Below, piece after piece: positions 35,184 to 44,442 of a stretch of DNA of 64,000 nt. The stretch's first letter is position 1, and the number at the start of each line of letters is the position of its first letter. A program made the position numbers and the translations under genes. Origin of the DNA: Paenibacillus wynnii (GTDB lineage Bacteria > Bacillota > Bacilli > Paenibacillales > Paenibacillaceae); NCBI RefSeq assembly GCF_030812855.1, contig NZ_JAUSTK010000019.1, positions 26,181-90,180 of the forward strand. The letters run 5' to 3'. Under the pieces are notes generated by a model. The model was not told the DNA's origin. It saw nothing but the letters and a program-made list of their open reading frames with translations, and did not search any database.

Positions 35184-36066
35184 AGCGCAGAATGAATACT
35201 GTGAATGGGCGGAAATTTATGCCCTCGGGGGCCTGAACGAAGATGATATTCAGCAGTTTGAAAACCATCTATCTGAATGCGCAGACTGCCGGGAGCAGGT
35301 GGGAGAATTGAAAAAAATTATTGACGTGCTGCCATTGGCTGCATTTGAAGTCCCTCCACCTGAAGGTATGAAAAAACGAGTGTTGGGACGGATATTAGCT
35401 GTGGATGGAAAACCGGGTGACTCATCAGATAACGCTAAAGATAAAGATAACGCCTTGAAACCTCCAATAGCAGCGGAGCCGATAGTATCTTCACTGCCTG
35501 CACCAGCTGTTCCTGAGTTTTCGGCCAAGCGTTATCCTGTTCCAACCAAAAGAAATATTCGGCTTCGTATCTTGTGTGCCGCTTTGGCAGCAACAGCAGC
35601 AGTATTAGCTATGTATGCTACGGTACTGCATCAGGATATGAGCGGATTGCGTAAGGAGCTTGCGGTGTCTGAACAGAACCGTGAGGGATTACAGAAGCAA
35701 ATTGCGCTGGTAAACTCCCCCTCCCGTGAACTCAAAGTTAACAAAGCAGTAGTTCTAGATCCGGCTGCCGAGGACATTGTAGCCCGCGGACTGGCAACCA
35801 TTGTTATTGACTCGAAGGGGACACATCTTCTTGTCCAAGCCGAGAAGCTGCCTGAATTAAGCGGAAGTGAGGCATTTCAGGTATGGCTCATGAAAGGTGA
35901 TATCAAAAAAAGCGCCGGAACCTTCCTGACTTCAAAAGGTACCGGAGTCATGTATTACACCTTCGATCCGAAGGAGTATGATACGGTAGCCATTACGCTG
36001 GAGCCTGATGGACAAGGCGAACAGCCGCGCGGACGTATGATACTAGCCGCTGAAATCGAGGGTTAG
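35176..36066 (+). CDS. Anti-sigma factor, zinc-finger plus RskA C-terminal domain
   Basis: The 296-residue protein has an N-terminal anti-sigma zinc motif (H-L-S-E-C-A-D-C), a single membrane segment (about residues 135-155), a coiled coil and an extracytoplasmic RskA-like domain with F-Q-V-W-L-M-K and a final R-M-I-L-A-A-E-I. It should hold the upstream sigma factor at the membrane until signalled. ATG 35176 follows GGAGGGAAGG and overlaps the sigma gene by 8 bp, which favours balanced synthesis. Confidence 0.9.
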   Translation: MDKAQNEYCEWAEIYALGGLNEDDIQQFENHLSECADCREQVGELKKIIDVLPLAAFEVPPPEGMKKRVLGRILAVDGKPGDSSDNAKDKDNALKPPIAAEPIVSSLPAPAVPEFSAKRYPVPTKRNIRLRILCAALAATAAVLAMYATVLHQDMSGLRKELAVSEQNREGLQKQIALVNSPSRELKVNKAVVLDPAAEDIVARGLATIVIDSKGTHLLVQAEKLPELSGSEAFQVWLMKGDIKKSAGTFLTSKGTGVMYYTFDPKEYDTVAITLEPDGQGEQPRGRMILAAEIEG

Positions 36067-36079
36067 ATATTATTAAACC

Positions 36080-36121
36080 AAAAAAGAGCGTACGGAGTAA
36101 GTTCCGTACGCTCTTTTTTTA
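36080..36121. terminator. Bidirectional terminator
   Basis: AAAGAGCGTACGGA and TCCGTACGCTCTTT enclose a 6-nt loop, with A and T runs on both sides. It separates the sigma/anti-sigma unit from the convergent flavoprotein gene. Confidence 0.93.
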
Positions 36122-36140
36122 GGGGCAACACAACCTACGA

Positions 36141-37406
36141 TCAGCTGTGTAATTCAGCCGCATGCTTGCCTGCCGTATATCCTGTTGAAAAGGCGGCAGT
36201 TATATTATAACCGCCAGTGTAACCGTGAATATCAAGCACCTCTCCACAGAAGAATAGGCCCGGCATAAACTTGGATTCCATCGATCCCGGATCAATTTCC
36301 TTCAGATTGACACCGCCCCCGGTAACAAAGGCTTCCGCTAAAGAACGGGTACCATGAACGGTAATCGGTAGCCGTTTCAATATCCCGGCTAATGCTGTAA
36401 TTCCACTTTTAGGGAAGTGATGTCCTGTAATATCTCCGTCCAATTCGGCTTTAGCAAGCAGCAGGGGAATCATTCTCTCCGGAATCAATCCTTTCAGAGC
36501 GTTGCGTATCGCCTTCTTCGGCTCCAGCTCCAGCTTGTCCTGCAGTTGAGACTCCATCTCATGAAGATTGAGGTCCGGGAACAAATCGAGGGACATTTCC
36601 ACGGCATCACTACCTGTCTTTTTCTGAACTTGGCGCAGGAACTGGCTGCATCGCAGTGCAATCGGACCGGACAGCCCGAAATGGGTGAAGATCATATCCC
36701 CGCGATGAGCAATCACCTTTTTACCTTTGGGATTCCATACAGCGAGCGTAACATCTCGCAAGGATAATCCCTGAAGCTCTCCGGATTTAATCCATTCTTC
36801 CCGTGAAATAATCGGTACCTCTGTCGGATACAGCTCTGTGATGGTGTGTCCAGCTTGTTCAGCCCAAGGATAACCGTCCCCTGTAGAGCCAGTTTGAGGA
36901 ACGGATTTCCCGCCGGTGGCGATAATTACTGCAGGAGATGTCAGTTTCTTGCCCGATGTGAGGAGTATGCCTTCAACAGCATTCTCTTTGTAGAGAATTT
37001 CCCTCACCGGACTGTCCGTTAAAATCTGCACGCCCAGACTCCGTACCTTGTTGACTAATGCGGAGACGACGCTTGATGCTTTATCGGTGACAGGAAACAT
37101 CCGTCCGTTATCCTCTTCTTTTAAAGCAATACCCAGATTCTCGAAAAAAGCGATGATATCCTGGTTATTAAAATGATCGAAGGCGCTGTACAAAAATCGT
37201 CCATTACCCGGTATATGAGAGATCAGCTCCGTGGTCTCTTTGACGTTCGTCACATTGCAGCGTCCACCGCCGGAAATGCCCAGCTTCCGCCCCAGCTTTG
37301 ATCCCTTATCCACCAGCAGAACGGATGCTCCATGCTCTGCTGCAGCCACACTGGCCATCAATCCAGAAGGCCCGCCGCCAATGACGACAACATCGAAGTT
37401 GCTCAT
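36141..37406 (-). CDS. BaiN/YtfP-family FAD-dependent oxidoreductase
   Basis: The 421-residue flavoprotein (HI0933 family) begins with V-V-V-I-G-G-G-P-S-G-L-M, followed by G-I-S-G-G-G-R-C-N-V-T-N, A-T-G-G-K-S-V-P-Q-T-G-S-T-G-D-G and the C-terminal G-E-V-L-D-I-H-G-Y-T-G-G-Y-N. Known relatives include BaiN-type bile-acid enzymes; the substrate in most Bacillales is unknown. Start 37406 is chosen for AAAGGAG seven bases before it. Confidence 0.9.
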   Translation of the reverse strand: MSNFDVVVIGGGPSGLMASVAAAEHGASVLLVDKGSKLGRKLGISGGGRCNVTNVKETTELISHIPGNGRFLYSAFDHFNNQDIIAFFENLGIALKEEDNGRMFPVTDKASSVVSALVNKVRSLGVQILTDSPVREILYKENAVEGILLTSGKKLTSPAVIIATGGKSVPQTGSTGDGYPWAEQAGHTITELYPTEVPIISREEWIKSGELQGLSLRDVTLAVWNPKGKKVIAHRGDMIFTHFGLSGPIALRCSQFLRQVQKKTGSDAVEMSLDLFPDLNLHEMESQLQDKLELEPKKAIRNALKGLIPERMIPLLLAKAELDGDITGHHFPKSGITALAGILKRLPITVHGTRSLAEAFVTGGGVNLKEIDPGSMESKFMPGLFFCGEVLDIHGYTGGYNITAAFSTGYTAGKHAAELHS

Positions 37407-37581
37407 TTTATTACTCCTTTGCATTAAGGGAACTTGAGTCCCAGTGTTCTTCTAACGGAATCATACCACTTCTGCATCGGGCGTAACCAGTCCTGTGCTT
37501 GGGTCTTATTTATAATGATTGTAAGATAGCTACTTGTATGTTTTAATCTAAGCATATAGGGTAATTTGTCCAACTCGGGGT

Positions 37582-39309
37582 GTGATTTCTATTTTTGAGG
37601 TAGTTAAGGAGATTTTGTTGCAAATATCGGCTGCATGCTTATTTGTGGTTCTATTTCATTGGAGACTGGATCAGAGTTACATGACGCGAAGAGACGGCAA
37701 ATTCCTAGATGACCAATCTGTTTTGGTCTTGAGCTGTGCTTTGAGTATTTTACTTTGTTCTATTTTATCCACGACGTTATTTGAAAACATATATTTAAAT
37801 TTAGCTATTTTACCCGCCTTTATCGGCATTCTGTACGGAAGTTACCGATCAGGGCTAGCGATTGCTGCATTATTTTTACTATGTAATATTTTAAGCACAG
37901 GGTCTCTGGGGTTTAACAACTTGCTGCTGAATTCAGGGATATTAGTATATCCGCTGTTGTTTGGCATGTCCGCCCAATTTAAAAAAGGTACGGTTATCGA
38001 GAAGATGGGCTTGCTCTGGATGGCTCTTTTTCCAAGCATGCTGTTTATTACGCTCGTTCCAATATTCGAAGGCAAGGAGCTCTACGAACCCCAGTCGAGT
38101 AACGCGCTGTTAATAGCGATTTATCTATTTGTCACCTTCGTCTTAGGTGGGACTCTTATCTTCTTTATAGAGACAGTTTGGGATAAGTTTCACATTAAAG
38201 TGGAGATGGAAGGGATTACCCGCAGGTTTCAGTGGGAGTCAGATAAGCTCCAGCAAATTACAAATGTAGTCCCCCTGTGCATTATGTCATTGGATGAGAA
38301 TGGCAACATTGCAGGGATTAACGAGCTTATGCTGGAATTGGTGCGAAGACGTTATCCGCTGCTTACTAAGACGGAGTTATTGGAACAGAATATTAATCAT
38401 TTTCTAGATATCATTGAGGATAAACAAATCGTTCAGCGGATAAAAAATAGTATTTTCTATAAGCAACGTGAATTTGTCAAACTGTCCGGGAATTCTCGTA
38501 CCTATCATATCTATTCGTCACCGCTGATACAAAGGGGTACACAGCTGCCTGAAGGCATGTTGCTGGTTGTGCAGGATATGACGGAAGAGGAGAATATGCG
38601 CAATGAACTGGATAATGTTGAACGGTTAACATTGGTGGGGCAAATGGCTGCCGGTATCACACACGAAATTCGCAATCCAATGGCAGTTGTACGCGGATTT
38701 CTACAGCTTATGCGGGAGAAGAGTCCGGATAATCTTCATTCATATTACCACATCGTTATGGAAGAATTGGATCGGGCGAATAGCATTATTAATGATTTCT
38801 TGTCTTTGGCGCAGAGTCGTATATCAGTCAAAGAAAGGGTCCTGTTACATGGTATTATAGAGGATCTCAGTCCTCTTCTATGGGCTGACGCCAATCTTAG
38901 AGGGCAGATAGTTGAACTGAAGCTTGATCCCTCAATGCCTTTGCTGCAGCTCAATGTAAGGGAAATGAAACAACTGATCCTTAATTTGGGACGTAACGGT
39001 ATGGAAGCTATGGGCTCCAAAGGAGTGCTGACTCTGGAAACGAGGATTACACCGGACAGGGACAGGGTAGAACTAATTATAAGAGATACGGGAAACGGTA
39101 TTTCTGAAATCGAAAGAGAAAAGCTGTTTGTGCCTTTTTTTACAACAAAGAGTCAAGGAACGGGCCTTGGTCTTCCGCTTTGTCTGAACATTGTCGAACG
39201 GCATCATGGAAAAATAACTGTTCAATCCCAACAGGGAGTTGGTACCGAATTCATTGTATCCTTTCCTTGCGAGACGGACGAAGCTCCAATATTCGCTATT
39301 GCTGAATGA
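37582..39309 (+). CDS. Sensor histidine kinase with 5TM-LytS-type and PAS domains
   Basis: The 575-residue kinase has six or so N-terminal helices (residues 5-205) of the 5TM receptor/LytS type, a PAS domain (about 225-335), HisKA with G-I-T-H-E-I-R-N-P (His about residue 358) and HATPase_c with D-T-G-N-G-I and G-T-G-L-G-L-P. The architecture resembles sporulation kinases such as KinB. No response-regulator gene is adjacent, which also fits an orphan phosphorelay kinase. A GTG start is used. Confidence 0.87.
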   Translation: MISIFEVVKEILLQISAACLFVVLFHWRLDQSYMTRRDGKFLDDQSVLVLSCALSILLCSILSTTLFENIYLNLAILPAFIGILYGSYRSGLAIAALFLLCNILSTGSLGFNNLLLNSGILVYPLLFGMSAQFKKGTVIEKMGLLWMALFPSMLFITLVPIFEGKELYEPQSSNALLIAIYLFVTFVLGGTLIFFIETVWDKFHIKVEMEGITRRFQWESDKLQQITNVVPLCIMSLDENGNIAGINELMLELVRRRYPLLTKTELLEQNINHFLDIIEDKQIVQRIKNSIFYKQREFVKLSGNSRTYHIYSSPLIQRGTQLPEGMLLVVQDMTEEENMRNELDNVERLTLVGQMAAGITHEIRNPMAVVRGFLQLMREKSPDNLHSYYHIVMEELDRANSIINDFLSLAQSRISVKERVLLHGIIEDLSPLLWADANLRGQIVELKLDPSMPLLQLNVREMKQLILNLGRNGMEAMGSKGVLTLETRITPDRDRVELIIRDTGNGISEIEREKLFVPFFTTKSQGTGLGLPLCLNIVERHHGKITVQSQQGVGTEFIVSFPCETDEAPIFAIAE

Positions 39310-39383
39310 GTTTCAGCTGTTTGTCTTATTATATAGGGGGTGTCCAGGCTATGCCACACTCTTGCTTTCACAGAGTATGGATG

Positions 39384-39389
39384 TATAAT
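39384..39389 (+). promoter_or_regulatory. -10 element of the bacilliredoxin gene
   Basis: TATAAT lies about 60 bp before the start at 39451. The upstream -35 (TTGCTT, 16 bp) is weak. Confidence 0.4.
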
Positions 39390-39450
39390 AAAGTTAGTAA
39401 GTGCTGCTGTTAAGTTAGCTGACAATAGTATGAAGGAGAGTGCAGAAACA

Positions 39451-39885
39451 ATGTCCATGTCTTTTAATCAATACATGAGAGATTCAATTCAACCTATGCG
39501 TGATGATTTGACAAGCATCGGGTTTCAGGAGTTGCTAACTCCAGAAGAAGTAGAGGCTGCTCTCCCGACTGTAAAGGGAACAGCGCTTGTGGTAGTGAAC
39601 TCAGTATGCGGCTGTGCTGCTGGACAATGTCGCCCAGGTGTAGCTCAGGCTTTGCAGAATGAAATTACACCGGATCATCTATTTACCGTATTTGCGGGCC
39701 AGGAAAAGGAAGCCACGGCCAAAGCTCGTGAGTTTTTTGCTCCCTATCCGCCATCGTCACCTTCCATCGCCCTTATGAAGGATGGAGAATTGGTACACTT
39801 CATTGAGCGCCATGGGGTTGAGGATCGTTCTGCCGCTGAAATTGCTGCGGAATTGAAGGACGTATTTAATCGTATATGCCAATAA
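39451..39885 (+). CDS. Bacilliredoxin, BrxA/BrxB family
   Basis: The 144-residue protein belongs to the DUF1094 bacilliredoxin family, which removes bacillithiol from S-bacillithiolated proteins. The active site C-G-C (V-N-S-V-C-G-C-A-A-G) is intact, and T-P-E-E-V at residue about 30 is typical. Start 39451 follows GAAGGAG; upstream in-frame codons give no family similarity. Confidence 0.92.
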   Translation: MSMSFNQYMRDSIQPMRDDLTSIGFQELLTPEEVEAALPTVKGTALVVVNSVCGCAAGQCRPGVAQALQNEITPDHLFTVFAGQEKEATAKAREFFAPYPPSSPSIALMKDGELVHFIERHGVEDRSAAEIAAELKDVFNRICQ

Positions 39886-39907
39886 TGACCTTTAGTTATA
39901 CAATCCT

Positions 39908-39953
39908 AGAAACGGGCGCCGTCTAATATAGACGGTGCAGCCGTTTCTTCTTG
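39908..39953 (+). terminator. Terminator of the bacilliredoxin gene, shared arms with 5000-5086
   Basis: AGAAACGG-g-CGCCGTC-taatata-GACGGTGC-a-CCGTTTCT forms a long stem followed by TCTTG. The outer arms match those of the structured block at 5000. Confidence 0.75.
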
Positions 39954-39989
39954 TAATATAAGGCAATAAAATGAAACGGGGTGTGGTTT

Positions 39990-40799
39990 GTGAGTCTGCA
40001 AGCAGAAATTATTGCTGCCCTAGGTGTGAAGCCTAGCATTGATGTAGAGGCAGAAGTGCAAAGACGGGTTGAATTTTTAAAGTCGTACATACTGCAAGCT
40101 GGGGCAAAAGGCTTGCTGATTGCCATCAGCGGCGGTGTGGATAGTGCGGTGGCTACGGGGCTGTGCAAACGTGCAACGGACGAGTTATCCGAACAGGAAG
40201 GCAAAGAGTTCATCACACTCGGTGTCTTCCAGCCCTATGGTGTTCAAGAGGATATTGAGCATAGCTACGCTGTAGCCAAAGCCTTTGGACTGACACATAC
40301 GGTAGAGACTAACATTGAGGAAGCTGTAAATGAAATCGCGCTTGAGGTTGAGCACGGCCTAAAAGCACTGGGTCAACATCGGCATATTACTCATCAGGGC
40401 AAAGGAAACGTTAAAGCGAGAACACGTATGGTGATGCAGTACGCTCTTTCTTTTGAGAACAATTTACTGGTTGTGGGAACGGATCATGCTTCTGAGGCGA
40501 TAACCGGTTTTTACACCAAATGGGGTGACGGTGCCGTCGATATTACACCTTTGACTTCCCTCAATAAGCGTCAAGTCCGTCAGTTGGCGGCTTACCTTGG
40601 AGTGCCGGAGATTATTGTAACCAAAGCGCCGACAGCAGGCTTATGGCCGGGCCAAACGGATGAGACAGAACTGGGTATAACTTATGATGATAACAGTGAT
40701 TATCTGGAAGGTAAGCAGGTTAGCCCTGCAGTGGCAGAGAAGCTGGAGAGCTATTACCGAAGAACAGCGCATAAGCGCAATGCAATTCCTGGAATTTAA
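39990..40799 (+). CDS. nadE: NAD(+) synthase, ammonia-dependent
   Basis: The 269-residue enzyme amidates deamido-NAD to NAD. It shows the P-loop I-S-G-G-V-D-S-A-V, the K-G-N-V-K-A-R-T-R-M segment, G-T-D-H-A-S-E and K-A-P-T-A-G-L-W-P-G-Q-T-D-E. There is no glutaminase domain, as in Bacillus NadE. GTG 39990 matches the family start and follows GGGGTG; GTG 39981 is an alternative. Confidence 0.95.
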   Translation: MSLQAEIIAALGVKPSIDVEAEVQRRVEFLKSYILQAGAKGLLIAISGGVDSAVATGLCKRATDELSEQEGKEFITLGVFQPYGVQEDIEHSYAVAKAFGLTHTVETNIEEAVNEIALEVEHGLKALGQHRHITHQGKGNVKARTRMVMQYALSFENNLLVVGTDHASEAITGFYTKWGDGAVDITPLTSLNKRQVRQLAAYLGVPEIIVTKAPTAGLWPGQTDETELGITYDDNSDYLEGKQVSPAVAEKLESYYRRTAHKRNAIPGI

Positions 40800-40821
40800 A
40801 GTATAACAAGATTATTTGTTT

Positions 40822-40877
40822 AAAAAAACCGCTGTGATTTATCTGCGAATGAGAGCAGAGAATCATGGCGGTTTTTG
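40822..40877. terminator. Bidirectional terminator between nadE and the hydrolase
   Basis: Stem AAAAACCGC, TGATT and TCTGC with GCAGA, AATCA and GCGGTTTTT, with A and T runs at both ends. Confidence 0.9.
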
Positions 40878-40919
40878 ATAATTCCATACCCTGTTGGGCT
40901 AAAATGATTAAAATGTACG

Positions 40920-41735
40920 TTAACGAAGGATCTGGTCAATAAAATCTTCGGTCTCAGCGATCGCCTGCTCCAATTGGGGAGTTGTACCCGCAAAAGGATG
41001 GACTGAATTGAAGGTGTGATTGCCCCCGGGAATTTGAATCCAGTTAATATCCGGTCTTACGGATATTAGCTGCTCCGATCCCTGTCGTAGATGTGAGCCA
41101 TCCAGACTTCCCTGAATAAGGACAGCAGGAAAGGTGGAGGCTTTCATCCGTTTGAGGATATTATAACGCTCCTGCTGAGCCTCAAGATCCTCCAGAATGA
41201 GGTTATCGAGTGGCATTTGCTGGCCGGTACGGCCGTTAAGAACAAAGGCACGACCCTTTTCTCTCATATCCCGTTTCTGTTCTTCGGTGAACAAATCCAA
41301 GTCAGTTATACCATTCCATGAGATAACTCCAGATATCTCATCGGGATGATCAAGCGCGTAAATAAGACAATCGCCGGCTCCGCGACTATGTCCCAGCAAA
41401 AATAGGGGGAGCCCGCCGAACTTCGGATGTTGGCTGAGATAGGACAGCAGAACTTCCAAATCCTTCAGTTCACGGTGATAGGTGTTGCGCGCGAATTTCT
41501 CAAGCTCGGTGAAGGTTTCGAGATCTTCTCCGATTCCGGCGTGTGAGAAGTTGAAGGATATGACCTCGTGTTCCCGGCTTAGGGAGGCAGCGGCGTGTGG
41601 GAACATTCCCCAGTCTTTGAACCCTTTATAACCGTGCGCAATAACGATAAGGCTCTTGGCTTTGTTGTGTGCAGGGAAATGCGAACAGCGTAGGACAGCA
41701 TCCGCTCCGGCAGGTATTTCAAAATTGCGGTGCAT
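40920..41735 (-). CDS. Alpha/beta hydrolase
   Basis: The 271-residue protein has V-I-A-H-G-Y-K-G-F-K oxyanion motif, nucleophile elbow G-H-S-R-G-A-G and a late G-G-N-H-T-F histidine. It resembles dienelactone hydrolase or acyl-peptidase-like esterases; the substrate is unknown. GAGAGGGG precedes ATG. It is divergent from acpS with about 200 bp between. Confidence 0.87.
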   Translation of the reverse strand: MHRNFEIPAGADAVLRCSHFPAHNKAKSLIVIAHGYKGFKDWGMFPHAAASLSREHEVISFNFSHAGIGEDLETFTELEKFARNTYHRELKDLEVLLSYLSQHPKFGGLPLFLLGHSRGAGDCLIYALDHPDEISGVISWNGITDLDLFTEEQKRDMREKGRAFVLNGRTGQQMPLDNLILEDLEAQQERYNILKRMKASTFPAVLIQGSLDGSHLRQGSEQLISVRPDINWIQIPGGNHTFNSVHPFAGTTPQLEQAIAETEDFIDQILR

Positions 41736-41936
41736 CTAAGGTTCCCCTCTCATACATAGTCGTACATTTACTGATATATTTGTATTAACCATCCTGTTAT
41801 AGGTGCAAGATAGACTTCCACGGCGTTTTCTTTTAAGATAGCAGAAAGTATCTTGAAAGACTACAATTTTTATGGTCCTATTATACCATTTTCCAAAAAA
41901 GTTAAGGGAATATATGTTCTTAAGGGGTGTGCAGGT

Positions 41937-42332
41937 TTGATTTACGGAATAGGACATGACGTACTGGAAATTGAACGAATCTCAGCGCTTATGGATGGAC
42001 GCCTGAGGGATAAATTTATAGAACGCATACTCACTGCTCGGGAGATAGAACTTAGTCACTGCCGCGGACGGAAGCTGCCGGAGTATGTAGCAGGTCGTTT
42101 CTCGGCGAAGGAAGCGATTGTTAAGGCTCTAGGCTGCGGGATCGGGAGTACACTTGGGTTCACAGATATTGAGATTATGCCGGACGTATTTGGCAAGCCC
42201 GAAGTGCTGTTATCCTCAGAGGCTTGGTCTAGATTGAAGCTTCCGGAAGGGTGGAACTATAAGATTCATCTTACAATAACACATGAACGACGCTTGGCTT
42301 CAGCTTTTGCCGTAGTGGAGCAGCAGTCGTAA
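41937..42332 (+). CDS. acpS: Holo-[acyl-carrier-protein] synthase
   Basis: The 131-residue enzyme transfers phosphopantetheine from CoA to acyl carrier protein. Motifs are I-Y-G-I-G-H-D-V-L-E-I-E-R at the N terminus and R-F-S-A-K-E-A-I-V-K-A-L-G in the middle. TTG 41937 lies nine bases after AAGGGG; the open frame to 41853 carries no family similarity. Confidence 0.95.
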   Translation: MIYGIGHDVLEIERISALMDGRLRDKFIERILTAREIELSHCRGRKLPEYVAGRFSAKEAIVKALGCGIGSTLGFTDIEIMPDVFGKPEVLLSSEAWSRLKLPEGWNYKIHLTITHERRLASAFAVVEQQS

Positions 42333-42400
42333 CAATAGAACGCTGTCGTTTCGGAAGAAGAAGCGTTACGGTGAATAGGGAAGGGGCTAGGAGAGTAATT

Positions 42401-43783
42401 ATGACACAGCAAGAGCATCAGGAACAGCAGGAGTCCAAGTTATTTTTCAGCCATCATTTGCTGGAATGGTACCATCAGCAGAAGCGGGATTTGCCATGGC
42501 GCCGTCATCGTAACCCTTATTATATTTGGGTGTCGGAAATCATGCTTCAGCAGACGAGAGTGGATACGGTCATTCCGTATTTCCACCGTTTTATTGAACG
42601 TTTCCCTACGGTAGAGGCACTGGCAGACGCTCCGGAAGAGGATGTGCTCAAGTGCTGGGAGGGGTTGGGTTATTATTCCCGCGCCCGTAATTTACAGCAT
42701 GCGGCCAGACAGGTGAAAGAGCAGTACGGCGGGAACGTTCCTAATGATCGGGATGCCGTATTTAGTCTTAAGGGAGTAGGCCCCTACACCGCAGGAGCCA
42801 TTCTCAGCATAGCCTTCAACCGACCTGAGCCGGCAGTGGACGGTAACGTTATGCGAGTCCTGTCCCGGTACTTTCTAATGGAGGATGATATCGCCAAGGG
42901 CCCCACCCGAATCAAAATGGAGCGCCTGGCAGCCGAGCTGATCCCGGAGGGAGCGGCTTCACACTTCAACCAGGCGCTGATGGAGCTTGGGGCGCTCGTC
43001 TGCACGCCGAAATCGCCGAGATGTCTTACCTGCCCGGTGATGGAGCATTGCGCCGGGCGGCTTGCGGGCTGCGAGACCTCGCTGCCCGTCAAGACCAAGG
43101 CCAAGCCGCCGCGCCCGGAGGAGCGGCTTGCGGCCCTGATCGAGGGCCGCGGTGCCCACGCGGGCCGAGTGCTCATCCGGCAGCGGCCATCGAGCGGGCT
43201 TTTAGCCCGCATGTGGGAGCTGCCGCATTGGCCGGCGCCGTCTGCGGAAGGCGCCGCTCCAGGCGCGCGGCTGGCCGATGCCGCGGCGCAGGACCGGCTG
43301 CGCCGGTCCCTGGTGAAGGCCGGGATCTCTGCCCGGCCTTCAGAGCACTGGATGGCTGCTGAGCATACATTCAGCCATATTGTTTGGACCCTGCAGGTGT
43401 ATCGCTGCAGGGAGGAGGAGGGGCTGCCGCTGCCAATGTCATTGGCGGCAGAAGGCCTGACGGTGTACCGGGCGGAAGCCGCAGCGGCGGTGACCGCATA
43501 TTCTCTAGATGGCGCCGATGCCAATGGCGCAGGGACAGCCTCGTTTGATGTAGGCGAGGCCGGGATGGCTCTGTCCCGTGGTGCAGACTTGGAAAGTGTA
43601 CTCATGACCGATAGCATCGTCCCCCTAGAGGTAGAAGTCTTTGCTGATGGAACAGAGAATCCGGAAGACAGGGGGGCCGTACGCTGGATTAACCGTGAAG
43701 ATATGGCGCGTTATGCATTCCCGAATGTTTTTCTGAAGCTGCTGAATAGTTACTTTGATGAACAAGAGGGAAGAAAAGAGTAG
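42401..43783 (+). CDS. mutY: A/G-specific adenine DNA glycosylase
   Basis: The 460-residue enzyme excises adenine opposite 8-oxoguanine. The N-terminal domain shows L-P-W-R, S-E-I-M-L-Q-Q-T, the helix-hairpin-helix L-K-G-V-G-P-Y-T-A-G with catalytic Asp in E-P-A-V-D-G, and the [4Fe-4S] ligands C-x6-C-x2-C-x5-C near residue 210. The C-terminal NUDIX-like domain carries about 80-90 extra residues (nt 43440-43690) and a very G+C-rich stretch (42890-43430). AGGAGA precedes ATG 42401. Confidence 0.94.
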   Translation: MTQQEHQEQQESKLFFSHHLLEWYHQQKRDLPWRRHRNPYYIWVSEIMLQQTRVDTVIPYFHRFIERFPTVEALADAPEEDVLKCWEGLGYYSRARNLQHAARQVKEQYGGNVPNDRDAVFSLKGVGPYTAGAILSIAFNRPEPAVDGNVMRVLSRYFLMEDDIAKGPTRIKMERLAAELIPEGAASHFNQALMELGALVCTPKSPRCLTCPVMEHCAGRLAGCETSLPVKTKAKPPRPEERLAALIEGRGAHAGRVLIRQRPSSGLLARMWELPHWPAPSAEGAAPGARLADAAAQDRLRRSLVKAGISARPSEHWMAAEHTFSHIVWTLQVYRCREEEGLPLPMSLAAEGLTVYRAEAAAAVTAYSLDGADANGAGTASFDVGEAGMALSRGADLESVLMTDSIVPLEVEVFADGTENPEDRGAVRWINREDMARYAFPNVFLKLLNSYFDEQEGRKE

Positions 43784-43816
43784 CTTTAACGTAAAGTGCT
43801 TATCGGCTTATTAATA

Positions 43817-44001
43817 TAGTTGCACAATGTGCAATTAAATCCCATATTTCCCACTCAATCCCCAAAATAGTTGTGCTTAGTACACTTAAATCCACTGAAT
43901 GCTGCCTAAAAGCGCCTAATCCTCATTTATAGATGTATAAACTGCAACTATCTTGAACATTTGAGGAAATGGAAGACGAATAAGTGTACAAAGTGCAATT
44001 A
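43817..44001. repeat. Four-core 185-bp intergenic element, copy 2
   Basis: Four 21-bp cores start at 43817, 43868, 43930 and 43981, with the same 51, 62 and 51 spacing. Half-site pairs are TAGTTG(n9)CAATTA, TAGTTG(n9)CACTTA, TAGATG(n9)CAACTA and TAAGTG(n9)CAATTA. The first is almost a perfect 21-bp palindrome. Spacers are again 30, 41 and 30 bp. The gap is between convergent mutY and sodA. Confidence 0.88.
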
Positions 44002-44023
44002 AGTAACATTCATCTCGTGAAAT

Positions 44024-44186
44024 CAGCAACCTATCTATACAGCTCAATCAAACGCGCCAGCACAACCCATCATATCCAACAAATCAATAATTCAGCGTAC
44101 CAGCAACCTAGCTATACAGCGCATATATGGATCCAGCTAGCAGTAATCAAAACGCTCCAGCGCGTCCACTTATCCAACAAATCAAT
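44024..44186. repeat. Two diverged direct repeats
   Basis: CAGCAACCTA-CTATACAGC (44024 and 44101), AATCAAA-CGC-CCAGC and TCCAACAAATCAAT (44075 and 44173) occur twice in the same order, with extra sequence in the second unit. No coding function is seen. Confidence 0.7.
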
Positions 44187-44192
44187 ATGGGA

Positions 44193-44244
44193 GCAGGAGG
44201 TTGGGGCAGGAGATAGAAGCAGGAAGTTGGGGCAGGAGGTGGAG
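44193..44244. repeat. 26-bp imperfect tandem repeat
   Basis: Two purine-rich units, GCAGGAGGTTGGGGCAGGAG and its near copy, lie in tandem at 44193 and 44219. Confidence 0.8.
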
Positions 44245-44286
44245 CAAGTTGTATTCCTGACTCCCCGTAAAGTAGAAATATACCAA

Positions 44287-44323
44287 AAAAACTCCGTGCC
44301 CCTTCTGGGTTACGGAGTTTTTG
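44287..44323. terminator. Hairpin with A and T runs on both sides
   Basis: AAAACTCCGT and ACGGAGTTTT form a 10-bp stem. It may be a back-up terminator for sodA or serve read-through from mutY. Confidence 0.7.
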
Positions 44324-44385
44324 TATATGGGAATGTCACGTAGCGTTCAGTTGCCCATATGCGGAGTTGTTGGAAATTCCTCTAC

Positions 44386-44418
44386 AAAAGAAGCCCCCAA
44401 GCCAAATGGACTGGAGGC
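44386..44418 (-). terminator. Weak terminator just past sodA
   Basis: On the minus strand GCCTCC pairs with GGGGGC and is followed by TTCTTTTGT, 25 bp after the sodA stop. Confidence 0.5.
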
Positions 44419-44442
44419 ATCGTCATTTAATTAAAAGTTACC

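Noticed and set aside
37582..39309. Two-component pair with the bacilliredoxin locus
   Set aside because: There is no response-regulator gene next to this kinase; the following gene is monocistronic with its own -10.
43984..44343. 119-codon reading frame between mutY and sodA
   Set aside because: It runs through the last core of the repeat element, two other repeats and a terminator hairpin, has no ribosome binding site and gives no recognisable protein pattern.
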